Assembly (NCBI GenBank): GCA_049889815.1
Contig: JBMHCR010000019.1
Location: 186,001-250,000 of the forward strand
Origin: JBPOFY01 sp049889815
GTDB taxonomy: Bacteria > Verrucomicrobiota > Verrucomicrobiia > Opitutales > Coraliomargaritaceae
Reading direction: 5' to 3'
DNA: 64,000 bases
In this document: positions 1 to 9,420 of the stretch, in pieces
How positions within the stretch are numbered: position 1 is the stretch's first letter
Layout of the letters: each line of letters begins with the position of its first letter
Translations under genes and position numbers: made by a program
Notes under the pieces: model-generated
What the model was told of the DNA's origin: nothing
The model's input: only the letters and a program-made list of their open reading frames with translations
The model's database searches: none

Positions 1-66
1 GCATGGGCCGTCGGCAAAACGCCTGCCGTCTACAACATGGAAGACGTATTAGGCTTGGCTGATTAG
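1..66 (+). CDS. dapB: 4-hydroxy-tetrahydrodipicolinate reductase, C-terminal end only
   Basis: Only the last 21 codons are in the window, read in frame from base 1 to the TAG at 64-66. The peptide ends in VYNMEDVLGLAD. The Y/F-D/N-M-x-D-V-L-G-L ending, preceded by a GK-P stretch, is the usual C-terminus of DapB, the NAD(P)H-dependent reductase of lysine and diaminopimelate synthesis. The identification rests on this short tail. ruvA starts 31 bases downstream on the same strand and may be co-transcribed. Confidence 0.6.
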   Translation, partial: AWAVGKTPAVYNMEDVLGLAD

Positions 67-97
67 ATTCTACGCAGTACCCACTATCCACTAACAA

Positions 98-697
98 GTG
101 ATTTCCCGTATCAAAGGAACCGTTCTCGAAGCCACTCCCCTCCAAGTAGTGCTTGAAGCGGGTGGCTTGGGATATGAAGTCAATATTCCAGTTACGACTG
201 CAGAGAAAGTGCCCGGCATCGGTAGTGATTGTAGTCTGTTTGTGCACTCAGTGTATCGCGAAGACAGTGCAACCCTCTACGGCTTTGCGACGCGAGAAGA
301 CCGCGATTTCTTTAGACTCCTCGTCGAAAAGGTCTCTGGGATCGGGCCCAAGATTGGTATCAGTATTCTGAGCCGCATGTCACCCGAGCTCCTTCGCAGC
401 GCAATCGCCAATTCAGATGTCGGCCTACTTTCAAAGTGCCCCGGCATCGGAAAAAAGACCGCCGAGCGCCTCGTAATTGAACTCAAAGACAAAGTCGGCT
501 TAACCAGCACCGCCGACTCACCAGATGCAACTGGAAAGAGTGTTTCAAACCATCCAAGTACTTACCAAGATGCCGTCGCTGGGCTGATAATCCTCGGCTA
601 TAAGCCCGCCGAAGCAGATAAGCTGACTCGCAAAGCTGCCAACCAATTACCTGCGAACGCCAGTGTCGAATCGCTGATCAAAACCGCGCTATCCTAG
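98..697 (+). CDS. ruvA: Holliday junction branch migration protein RuvA
   Basis: RuvA binds four-way DNA junctions and loads the RuvB motor during recombinational repair. The 199-residue protein has the usual length and order: an N-terminal OB fold (MISRIKGTV, then a GGLGYEV strand), two helix-hairpin-helix motifs (VSGIGPK near residue 80 and CPGIGKKTAERL near residue 115), a variable linker, and a C-terminal three-helix domain with the A-V-A-L-x-x-L-G-Y type motif (AVAGLIILGYKPAEA). The start is GTG at 98. There is no clear Shine-Dalgarno sequence. The stop overlaps the end of the convergent small gene by a few bases. Confidence 0.95.
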   Translation: MISRIKGTVLEATPLQVVLEAGGLGYEVNIPVTTAEKVPGIGSDCSLFVHSVYREDSATLYGFATREDRDFFRLLVEKVSGIGPKIGISILSRMSPELLRSAIANSDVGLLSKCPGIGKKTAERLVIELKDKVGLTSTADSPDATGKSVSNHPSTYQDAVAGLIILGYKPAEADKLTRKAANQLPANASVESLIKTALS

Positions 698-939
698 TCT
701 GCCGCAGCGCGTATCTCGCGCATCTTCGCACGTTCCTTATCAAACTTTTCACGGTTGCAGCGACAATGAGGGCAAAGAGGACTGTTATATAGCAAGATGA
801 ATTTTTCGCTAAGCTTAAGTGGACGTTTTTGGCCCTCCTCCACCATGCGTAGCGCTGGGCCGCAGCTTGGCACAATCGCACCGATCACATCAAACGCGCA
901 ATCTGCGAAACTTTTTGACTGGGGAGCTTTTTTTTCCAT
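694..939 (-). CDS. Small cysteine-rich hypothetical protein
   Basis: This 81-residue ORF starts at ATG 939 and ends convergently inside the ruvA stop region. I do not recognise the family. Visible features are an N-terminal half with two single cysteines (FADCAFD, VPSCGPAL), a hydrophobic strand (KFILLYNSP), and then a C-P-H-C-R-C cluster followed by a charged helix (NREKFDKERAKMREIR). The C-x2-C-x-C grouping suggests metal binding or redox chemistry. It fills a gap of about 360 bases between ruvA and the TPR gene that otherwise holds nothing. It could be a chance ORF; the coherent cysteine motif and charged tail argue for a real gene. Confidence 0.5.
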   Translation of the reverse strand: MEKKAPQSKSFADCAFDVIGAIVPSCGPALRMVEEGQKRPLKLSEKFILLYNSPLCPHCRCNREKFDKERAKMREIRAAAD

Positions 940-1055
940 CTGTCGTCATCGTAAAACGAAAATCAGATTTTACCAGTCTCTGATTACATTTTCTTTGAAT
1001 CTATCCGGCTAGAAATTCCATTGATTGCTTCACTTACTTTGTTCTGCCTCCCTTT

Positions 1056-3008
1056 ATGCTTCGCTGGCCTGTTAGTCTAGTCTACGTTTTAGTGTGCACC
1101 TGCATGTCTTCGGTCGCGCAAGAGAGCAAGCGTGTAGATCTCTACTATGGCATCGCAGAAGGGAATTATGTGGTCGGCAACTTGTCGGGTGCACAAAGCA
1201 GTATTGATCAAATGCTGCGAATCGACCCGGACTATGTGCCTGCGCACACGCTTCAAACGCGTGTCTTTCTCGATAAGGGCGAAACCGATCAAGCGCTAGA
1301 GTCGGCAGAAAAAGCCATCGCTCTGGGACCAAAAATCTTAGAGCACCAATTACTAAAAGCGCTTGTCCTGCAAAAAATGGACCAAAGCGATGAAGCGATT
1401 GAGCTCATTCGCAATGTCATCGAACGAGCACCGCCCGCAAGTGAGGACTTTCGCGCGGCCAATCAATTGCTTGGGCTATTGCAAATGGCCGATGGCAATT
1501 GGGACGCTGCCGCAGAGAGTTTTAATCGAATCTATCTCGCCGATCCAGAAACAGCTGCGAGTAGTCTCAAGTTGAGTAGTGAAGCCTACCTCGAAAAAGC
1601 ACGTCTGGCATTAGAGCGTGCTGAAAAATCCGAGGCGATTGCTGCAATCGATCAGGCAATCGATGTTTTTGCAGACAAGACTGGGCAAGAAGCTCTCGAG
1701 GAGCGCACGAAACTTCAACTTGTGCGCGCGCGTCTGCTTTCGCAACTAGCCGACCACGATCGCGCTATCAACGACCTACGAGCACTCGTAGCTCAACAAA
1801 CAGACAACTTAGAAGCTATCATCACGCTCGCCTCGATCTACGCGAGCGCCCAGCGCTGGAACTCACTCGATGAGCTCATCCCCAGTCTTTCTCAAGTGCC
1901 ACAAATCGCAGACATCACCCTGTATTTTGAAGGACGCTCAGCATACTCGAAAAATCGCATGGGCTCAGCCAGAGCCAAGTTTGAAGAAGCGCTCGGATTG
2001 AGAGCAAACAACCAGCTAACATCTTCGCTTATATTTTATCGAGGACTTTGCTTGCTTGCCCTCAAACGAACCAATGAAGCCCACTCGGAGATCATCAAAG
2101 CACTCAATCAAGGCTTCCGTCCAGAAACAACCGAGGAATGCATCACCGCGAGCAAAGCGCTCATCCAATCAAAACAGGCCGAACGAGCCATTCCAATTCT
2201 GGAAGCATTGACGCTCAATCAGATCAATCCGACCGCCGAAACCTGGGCACTGCTCGCACGAGCGCATACCATCGAGGACACACTTACTCTCGCAATCAGT
2301 GCTTACAACGAAGCGATTAAAATCGAACCGAACGATCCTGAGCCACGAGCGCTGCGTGGCTCACTGCTACGCAGAATCGGTGATCTGGAGGGCGCTGTCA
2401 GCGATTACACTGCGGCCTTAGACCTAAGCCTTGGAAACCCAGGCTACTCTTACGCGCTCGGCCTTACTTATTTTCAACTCGGGCAACTCGATAAAGCCGA
2501 GCAACACATCGGCAATGCCGCCTTAGGCTTGGACGACAACGCGGGCGCACAGCTACTACATGCCCTACTCGCTTACGCTTTGGAAGATCCAGAGCTCGCC
2601 AAACGGTCACTCGCGAACTTCTTCGAACTCAGCCCCGAAAAACCAAATGAGGCAGCGCTCTATCTCGAATACGCACTACAAGCACAGGAGGACATCAGCC
2701 TGGCAATCCTCGGACTCAACCATCGGCTCACCAGTCGCGAGCGTTCCGACTTCATGAAGAAGTTCATCCGCTACAATGTCGGCAAGCTCGATCGCAAAGC
2801 GATCATCGATCATGCCGGCATCGCCGAGACCCCAGCGATCGCAAAAAGACAAATCTGCGAAGCCGCGTTCTGGATCGCGCAACACGAGCGCGCCACAGAC
2901 AACCGACAAGCATTCTACGAACTTCTAGAGCTCATCACCGACATCGGCCACTCGGACATCACCGAATATCAACTCGCCTGCTGGCAGCTAAGAAGTAAAC
3001 CAGAGTAA
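1056..3008 (+). CDS. Secreted tetratricopeptide-repeat protein
   Basis: The protein has 650 residues. An N-terminal signal peptide (hydrophobic core VSLVYVLVCTCMSSVAQ) suggests export to the periplasm. Most of the rest consists of TPR-like helical pairs: from about residue 26 (YYGIAEGNYVVGNLSGAQSSI, P-x-Y-V-P-A-H), again near 95-130, and clear canonical copies near 400-490 (AWALLARAHTIEDT, AISAYNEAIKIEPNDPEP, GDLEGAVSDYTAALDLS, YALGLTYFQLGQLDKAEQHI). TPR proteins are scaffolds, so the partner is unknown. No enzymatic domain is seen. The ATG at 1056 fits the signal peptide. It is probably monocistronic, with rpsO 207 bases downstream behind its own leader. Confidence 0.75.
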   Translation: MLRWPVSLVYVLVCTCMSSVAQESKRVDLYYGIAEGNYVVGNLSGAQSSIDQMLRIDPDYVPAHTLQTRVFLDKGETDQALESAEKAIALGPKILEHQLLKALVLQKMDQSDEAIELIRNVIERAPPASEDFRAANQLLGLLQMADGNWDAAAESFNRIYLADPETAASSLKLSSEAYLEKARLALERAEKSEAIAAIDQAIDVFADKTGQEALEERTKLQLVRARLLSQLADHDRAINDLRALVAQQTDNLEAIITLASIYASAQRWNSLDELIPSLSQVPQIADITLYFEGRSAYSKNRMGSARAKFEEALGLRANNQLTSSLIFYRGLCLLALKRTNEAHSEIIKALNQGFRPETTEECITASKALIQSKQAERAIPILEALTLNQINPTAETWALLARAHTIEDTLTLAISAYNEAIKIEPNDPEPRALRGSLLRRIGDLEGAVSDYTAALDLSLGNPGYSYALGLTYFQLGQLDKAEQHIGNAALGLDDNAGAQLLHALLAYALEDPELAKRSLANFFELSPEKPNEAALYLEYALQAQEDISLAILGLNHRLTSRERSDFMKKFIRYNVGKLDRKAIIDHAGIAETPAIAKRQICEAAFWIAQHERATDNRQAFYELLELITDIGHSDITEYQLACWQLRSKPE

Positions 3009-3086
3009 GACGGCATCACCCTCTTACTTTTGTGCTTGCACCGAGGCACATTCGCCGCATCTTCCTGCAACTCAGCGTTAGAGCGC

Positions 3087-3165
3087 ACCCTGAGAAGGGT
3101 CCGTTCCTCGACTTCTCTCCTGCCGGAGAGTTCAACGGTTAAGACGGCCCAGTGGCGGTTTTAAC
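3087..3165 (+). promoter_or_regulatory. Structured 5' leader of rpsO
   Basis: The 207-base gap before rpsO contains a hairpin at 3087-3100 (ACCCT, GAGA tetraloop, AGGGT) and a second at 3138-3165 (GTTAAGAC paired with GTTTTAAC, with one G-U pair, around a GC-rich loop). S15 is known in several bacteria to repress its own mRNA by binding structured leaders, with different RNA shapes in different phyla. These hairpins are candidates for such a site. The structure is read by eye; the regulatory role is inference. Confidence 0.35.
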
Positions 3166-3215
3166 GGCTTCGACAACTCGGAGTCCGCAAGTCGTGATCA
3201 CACAATCAATATACA

Positions 3216-3503
3216 ATGGCAAAATCAGCACCCGTAGAGGACACAACAGTCGATAAGGCAGCGATCATCAAAGAGTTCGGTGCCAATGAAAAAGATACCG
3301 GTTCATCCGAGGTTCAAATCGCGCTGCTCACAGCACGTATCAAGCACCTCACTGAGCACCTTCGCGACAACCGCAAGGATTTCCACTCACGCCGCGGCCT
3401 CATAGCTCTTACCGCACGCCGCCGCAAACTCCTCGATTACCTGAAGCGCACTGAGTTCACTCGCTACACAGGTATTATCGAAAAGCTCGGTCTTCGCCGA
3501 TAA
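3216..3503 (+). CDS. rpsO: Small ribosomal subunit protein uS15
   Basis: The product has 95 residues. S15 binds 16S rRNA helices 20-22 and nucleates assembly of the 30S platform. The core motifs are present: GSSEVQIALLTARIKHLTEHL, then a DFHSRRGLIALTARRRKLLDYLK segment and a basic tail. The protein is about six residues longer than the usual 89 because of an N-terminal extension (MAKSAPVEDTTV). rpsO is followed by a terminator and then pnp, the same gene order as in many bacteria. Confidence 0.97.
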   Translation: MAKSAPVEDTTVDKAAIIKEFGANEKDTGSSEVQIALLTARIKHLTEHLRDNRKDFHSRRGLIALTARRRKLLDYLKRTEFTRYTGIIEKLGLRR

Positions 3504-3517
3504 TCGAAATACTTTCT

Positions 3518-3556
3518 ATGCCGAACCTCGACTGCCGGGGTTCGGCATTGTTCTTT
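3518..3556 (+). terminator. Intrinsic terminator after rpsO
   Basis: A perfect 10-base-pair stem (ATGCCGAACC at 3518-3527 with GGTTCGGCAT at 3539-3548) is followed by a T-rich tract TGTTCTTT. It starts 15 bases after the rpsO stop and probably separates rpsO from pnp. Confidence 0.8.
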
Positions 3557-3572
3557 AAGAAAGATTTTTTAA

Positions 3573-3673
3573 CTTAATCATAATCTTAATCGTAATCCTC
3601 CCATGTAGGGGCTTCACTTGCGACGCCCGCCGCACCCAAGAGGATTACGATTAGGAGTAGGATTAAGATTAAG
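3573..3673. repeat. REP-like inverted repeat between rpsO and pnp
   Basis: Two arms built from AATC/GATT-type units face each other: 3573-3600 ends in TAATCGTAATCCTC, and 3640-3673 begins with the exact 14-base reverse complement GAGGATTACGATTA. The outer parts match imperfectly. Between the arms lies a GC-rich core with its own small stem (GGGC at 3608-3611, GCCC at 3624-3627). The composition differs from the surrounding genes. The arrangement is that of a REP/BIME-type intergenic palindrome. A weaker sequence of the same flavour (GATTAGGATTATGAG) sits near 56984 between nrnA and truB. Confidence 0.6.
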
Positions 3674-3726
3674 AGGTCAAAACCCACCCCATTACACCTC
3701 AATCCATTACTCAAAATGCTGATCCA

Positions 3727-3765
3727 TTTTAGCTTTTCAGCTTTTCCGTTTTCAGCTTTTCAAAA
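3727..3765. repeat. Short tandem repeat of TTTTCAGC-like units
   Basis: About five imperfect 7-8 base units (TTTTAGC, TTTTCAGC, TTTTCCG, TTTTCAGC, TTTTCAA) lie in a row upstream of the pnp leader hairpins. The same CTTTCAGCTTTT phrase recurs before queD near 63112. No function is evident. Confidence 0.5.
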
Positions 3766-3768
3766 ACA

Positions 3769-3801
3769 CCGCTTTCCCGGAGCGGCTCAACCGATTTGAG
3801 C
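3769..3801 (+). promoter_or_regulatory. Paired hairpins in the pnp 5' leader
   Basis: Two adjacent stems are visible: CCGCT 3769-3773 with AGCGG 3781-3785, and GCTCAA 3785-3790 with TTGAGC 3796-3801. In Escherichia coli, pnp is autoregulated through RNase III cutting of a leader stem. These hairpins, about 70 bases before the pnp start, could serve a similar purpose. That is inference by analogy. Confidence 0.35.
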
Positions 3802-3871
3802 TGCGCGCGGCAAACTAGGGTCCAATCCCCGAACCGCCGTTGAATGCATAAAGCAATACACAAAAAATAGT

Positions 3872-6028
<2,157 letters not shown>

Positions 6029-6054
6029 TCAGCCCTTTAACAAGGTTCAACACG

Positions 6055-6087
6055 AAGCGCCCTGTAGAAATACGGGGCGCTTTTTTG
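6055..6087 (+). terminator. Intrinsic terminator after pnp
   Basis: An eight-base-pair stem (AAGCGCCC at 6055-6062 with GGGCGCTT at 6075-6082) is followed by a run of T. It begins 26 bases after the pnp stop. Confidence 0.85.
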
Positions 6088-6177
6088 TATCTTAGATACA
6101 AACGTTCAGCACACAGCGGGACATCCGATAAATCTTGATCCATCACAGTCCTATCGGCAATTACTCAAATCTACCTC

Positions 6178-7194
6178 ATGAGATATTTTACCCTTTTCCT
6201 CTTCCTGGCGACTGGCTCCATTGGCTTCGCGCACGAGCACAGCAACTCCTTCGCTCCTCAGCCCAACTCCGCGCTAGTTGCAGGGGTGCAGCGTGCGATT
6301 GCCTACTCGGGGTTTCGTGAAGGACAACACCCCGATCGCGGAGACGGCGCAGCGCTGCCGTCCAAAGCCGAGATCCTAGAAGATCTAGAAATACTCACGC
6401 AACACGGCTTTCACTTTATTCGTCTCTACGACTCAGATCAAAACTCGCTCGATGTTCTCAAAGTCATCCGTGACCACGAGCTACCGGTAAAAGTAATGTT
6501 GGGAGCTTGGTTGGACGCTGAAAAAAGCAACCATGAAACCTGCGGTTGGCTCTCCGAACCAATCCCAGAGGAACAGCTCGCCGCTCACCGCATCAGCAAT
6601 GAAACTGAGGTCACCAACGCCATCGCTCTGGCCAAGGAATACTCGGATATAATTGTGGCAGTGAACGTCGGAAACGAAACCTTAGTGGAATGGAATGACC
6701 ATGGCGTGCCCATCGAACGTATGGTTGGCTATCTTCGCCAAGTTCGCGAAGCAATTGATCAGCCGGTAACCACCGCGGAGAACTACCGAGCATTGGTAAA
6801 TTTCTCCCCACAATTACAGGGAGAGCTAGACTTTCTAGGGGTGCATACCTATCCGATCTGGGAAGAAAAAAGTATCGACGCAGCCATCGCCTATACCGAG
6901 GAAAACCTCCGTGAAGTCCAACTCGCATACCCAAACACGCCCATAGCGATCGCTGAAGCAGGCTGGACGAGCAAGGGTAATGACTTGGGCAAACTTGCCA
7001 GCCGCGAGTCTCAAGCGCGGCATTTTAAAGAGCTTTCGACGTGGACTGCGGATAAAAACGTCACTCTTTTCTGGTTTGAGGCATTCGACGAACCCTGGAA
7101 AGGCGCCCCAAATAATCCGGATGGTGCCGAGAAGCACTGGGGCCTATGGGATGTACAACGTCATCCAAAACCGGCTGTTGAGTTACTCCAGTAA
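6178..7194 (+). CDS. Secreted GH17-like beta-1,3-glucanase/glycosidase
   Basis: The protein has 338 residues with a cleavable signal peptide (MRYFTLFLFLATGSIGFA). It has the TIM-barrel signatures of glycoside hydrolase family 17. AVNVGNE puts the acid/base at Glu167, IAIAEAGW puts the nucleophile at Glu260, and a HTYPIW strand lies between them. IRLYDSDQ near residue 81 matches the family's early barrel strand. GH17 enzymes act on beta-1,3-glucans, so the substrate could be algal laminarin, which would fit a marine lifestyle. Substrate and endo/exo action are not readable. It is flanked by gaps of 149 and 202 bases and is probably monocistronic. Confidence 0.75.
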   Translation: MRYFTLFLFLATGSIGFAHEHSNSFAPQPNSALVAGVQRAIAYSGFREGQHPDRGDGAALPSKAEILEDLEILTQHGFHFIRLYDSDQNSLDVLKVIRDHELPVKVMLGAWLDAEKSNHETCGWLSEPIPEEQLAAHRISNETEVTNAIALAKEYSDIIVAVNVGNETLVEWNDHGVPIERMVGYLRQVREAIDQPVTTAENYRALVNFSPQLQGELDFLGVHTYPIWEEKSIDAAIAYTEENLREVQLAYPNTPIAIAEAGWTSKGNDLGKLASRESQARHFKELSTWTADKNVTLFWFEAFDEPWKGAPNNPDGAEKHWGLWDVQRHPKPAVELLQ

Positions 7195-7396
7195 GTAGCT
7201 CTTTAATTCGACCGATTCGAGTTCATGTTTCCTGCCCGAACAGACAAATACCTCTCGATCGACCAAAGCATAGTTGAGGACGTATCCACGATGTTAAACC
7301 CCAAAAAATAAGCCAGACTTTTAAAGACTTTACCAAGCATATTATGCGCTCAAAGCGGCTTGAAAAGCTGTTTCTGCTGGCTTACCACTCTCGCAA

Positions 7397-8308
7397 ATGA
7401 ACTCGGAAAGCAACCAGAGCAGCCCTGACACTTGGATCTTTCGACGTATCGTCGATTCGAAACTCTTCTCCTCTTTCATCATCGGAGTGATTGCGTTTGC
7501 GGGTGTTGTCGTTGGCATCGAAACTTTTCCGGAGCTTCTCAGAGAGCACGGTAAACTCATCCATACACTGGACAAGCTGATACTGGGGATTTTTACAATT
7601 GAGGTAATTCTCAAGATGGCGGCTGAGAAGACGCGCCCGTGGCGATACTTTCAGGATGGCTGGAACATCTTCGATTTCACGATTGTGGCAGTGTGCTTTC
7701 TGCCCGTCGGCGGTAGCTATGTCGCGGTGCTACGCCTCTTCCGCTTGTTGCGAGTATTCCGCTTGATTTCGGTCATACCGAAACTGCAATTACTGGTGAC
7801 AGCCTTACTTAGGAGCCTGCCTTCGATGTTCTATGTCTGCCTGTTACTGTTTTTGCTGTTTTATGTGTATGCAGTTATCGGAGTCATGCTTTTTAGCGGT
7901 AATGACCCTGTCCACTTTGGAAATCTGTGGCACTCAATCTTATCACTCTTTCGGATTGTCACGCTGGAGGACTGGACCGACATTATGTATCTGCAGATGT
8001 ATGGATCTGATGTTTACCTCGGCTATAATCAAAGCTTGGAAGGACTCGAGGTAATACCTAAGGCAATGCCCATCATTAGCGCACTTTACTTTGTATCCTT
8101 TGTGACCATCGGCACGATGATCATGCTCAACCTTGTGATCGGTGTGATTATTAACGGCATGGACGAAGCTCAAAAAGAACTCGCCGACCGGAAAATTCAC
8201 AATTTGCTGACACCTGAAAACACCTACGAAGAGGGCCGTGAACAGAAGATCAAACAGCTCAAAGATCAGCTGGATGAGATCTCAAAAGAGCTTTCAGATT
8301 TGGTATAA
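7397..8308 (+). CDS. NaChBac-type voltage-gated cation channel
   Basis: The protein has 303 residues, close to the family's usual 260-300, with a six-segment plan. S1-S3 lie within about residues 25-105. S4 is LRLFRLLRVFRL, with arginines every third residue as the voltage sensor. S5 is FYVCLLLFLLFYVYAVIGVMLF. The pore loop carries TLEDWTD at residues 189-195. S6 is FVTIGTMIMLNLVIGVII with a following NG. The tail (EGREQKIKQLKDQLDEI) is a coiled coil as in other bacterial channels, which assemble as tetramers in the inner membrane. The filter is more acidic than the sodium-selective TLESW type, so calcium permeation is possible. Confidence 0.85.
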   Translation: MNSESNQSSPDTWIFRRIVDSKLFSSFIIGVIAFAGVVVGIETFPELLREHGKLIHTLDKLILGIFTIEVILKMAAEKTRPWRYFQDGWNIFDFTIVAVCFLPVGGSYVAVLRLFRLLRVFRLISVIPKLQLLVTALLRSLPSMFYVCLLLFLLFYVYAVIGVMLFSGNDPVHFGNLWHSILSLFRIVTLEDWTDIMYLQMYGSDVYLGYNQSLEGLEVIPKAMPIISALYFVSFVTIGTMIMLNLVIGVIINGMDEAQKELADRKIHNLLTPENTYEEGREQKIKQLKDQLDEISKELSDLV

Positions 8309-8311
8309 GGA

Positions 8312-8422
8312 CTAAGATTCCAAGGGATCGATCGCGAGGAACGGGCTGACATTGAAGAACTCACCTAGGGCGTTGAGCCAATTGGGGACTGCAAAAAAGA
8401 TCCCTCCAACAGCATCAAACAC
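8312..8422 (-). CDS. Possible 36-residue hydrophobic peptide
   Basis: In the 167-base gap between the channel and the pseudouridine synthase, the minus strand has an uninterrupted frame from a GTG at 8422 to a TAG at 8312-8314. The peptide is coherent and amphipathic (GGIFFAVPNWLNALGEFF, ending DPLES). It has no Shine-Dalgarno sequence, and an in-frame TAA lies a few codons upstream. It could be a small membrane peptide, the tail of a lost gene, or chance. No family is recognised. Confidence 0.2.
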   Translation of the reverse strand: MFDAVGGIFFAVPNWLNALGEFFNVSPFLAIDPLES

Positions 8423-8475
8423 AAATCCACTTGAATCTTAATTCCGCTAGATATAGTGAGTTTTTTTTATAGCTG

Positions 8476-9348
8476 CTAAGTGGTTTTAAAGCGGCGATCT
8501 GCCAAGATCCCTTCAGCCTTTGCGCGTTTATCGGGAGCCAGCTTAGGGTCCTCGGGTGTCGGTAATGTGCGCCCATGATTCAAGCCAGGACGGAAGTCCA
8601 AAACGATACGAAATGGCTCGGGCATTTGTGATACAGCCTTGAACTCACACATCTTCCCTTTGTAAGCATAGCTTAGGGTCGTCTCTGCGGAATGCAGCAT
8701 CATGCGACGCTGCTGCGTCTCGTGCACCACCTCACGATTAAAACTAAAGCTTCCGTAGGAACGGTCTCCAATGATTGGATGTCCATGCCGACTACACTGG
8801 ACACGCAGCTGGTGCGTGCGACCGGTTACCGGCATGAGTTTCATCAAGGCAATGGGGAATCCCCCAAGAGGCGAATTTACCTCTTGGAAGCGCGTTTTAG
8901 CCGCCACGATCTTTGCCTTTTTCATCACACGGCCCGCATTATAAATATCTTTGCGCAGCTTATCCGCCCATATGCCTGTGGGATTGGGCGGTCTGTTTTT
9001 TACTAGCGCATAATACATCTTGTGCACCTTATGGGTCGAGAAACGCTGTTTAATGATTGTCGCGATCTCCTTGTCGAGAGCGAGTAGAATGACGCCGGAA
9101 GTGCCCGAATCAAGACGATTGACTAGCCAAGCACGCCGCTCGACCCCATCGGCACCTTTCCAAACATATACTTCTTCATCGTAATAATAGGCAGCATCCA
9201 GCAAGGACCGCATACGATCGTTGTCTGTGTTCGGGTGTGAGAGAACTTTAACCGGCTTATCAAGCGCCACGATACCATCTTCGTTCGATGTAATCACGCT
9301 AACACCCTTGGAAAGAGGGAGTTCTTCAACTGTTAAGGCTACTTTCAT
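8476..9348 (-). CDS. RluA-family RNA pseudouridine synthase
   Basis: The protein has 290 residues and isomerises uridine to pseudouridine in rRNA or tRNA. The catalytic motif is N-R-L-D-S-G-T-S-G with Asp80; the usual first residue is His (HRLD), here Asn77. Other RluA features are GIVALDKPVKVLSHPN near residue 25 and the MPVTGRTHQLRVQC and HPIIGDRSYG motifs. There is no S4 domain, so it belongs to the RluA/TruC/RsuA-like catalytic type without an N-terminal RNA-binding domain. The target base cannot be assigned. The gene stands alone, 70 bases after the tonB-like gene of the operon behind it. Confidence 0.85.
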   Translation of the reverse strand: MKVALTVEELPLSKGVSVITSNEDGIVALDKPVKVLSHPNTDNDRMRSLLDAAYYYDEEVYVWKGADGVERRAWLVNRLDSGTSGVILLALDKEIATIIKQRFSTHKVHKMYYALVKNRPPNPTGIWADKLRKDIYNAGRVMKKAKIVAAKTRFQEVNSPLGGFPIALMKLMPVTGRTHQLRVQCSRHGHPIIGDRSYGSFSFNREVVHETQQRRMMLHSAETTLSYAYKGKMCEFKAVSQMPEPFRIVLDFRPGLNHGRTLPTPEDPKLAPDKRAKAEGILADRRFKTT

Positions 9349-9393
9349 CGGTATGACCCTCAGTTTAGGACTTTTTTGAAAAGCACAAACTTT

Positions 9394-9420
9394 AAAAAAT
9401 ATCAGATGCAGAGACGCATC
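9394..9420 (-). terminator. Terminator at the end of the tolC-maf-tonB-like operon
   Basis: Read on the minus strand, a five-base-pair stem GATGC/GCATC (9416-9420 with 9405-9409, six-base loop) overlaps the stop codon of the tonB-like gene. It is followed by TGATATTTTTT. The stem is short, so it is a moderate candidate. Confidence 0.45.
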
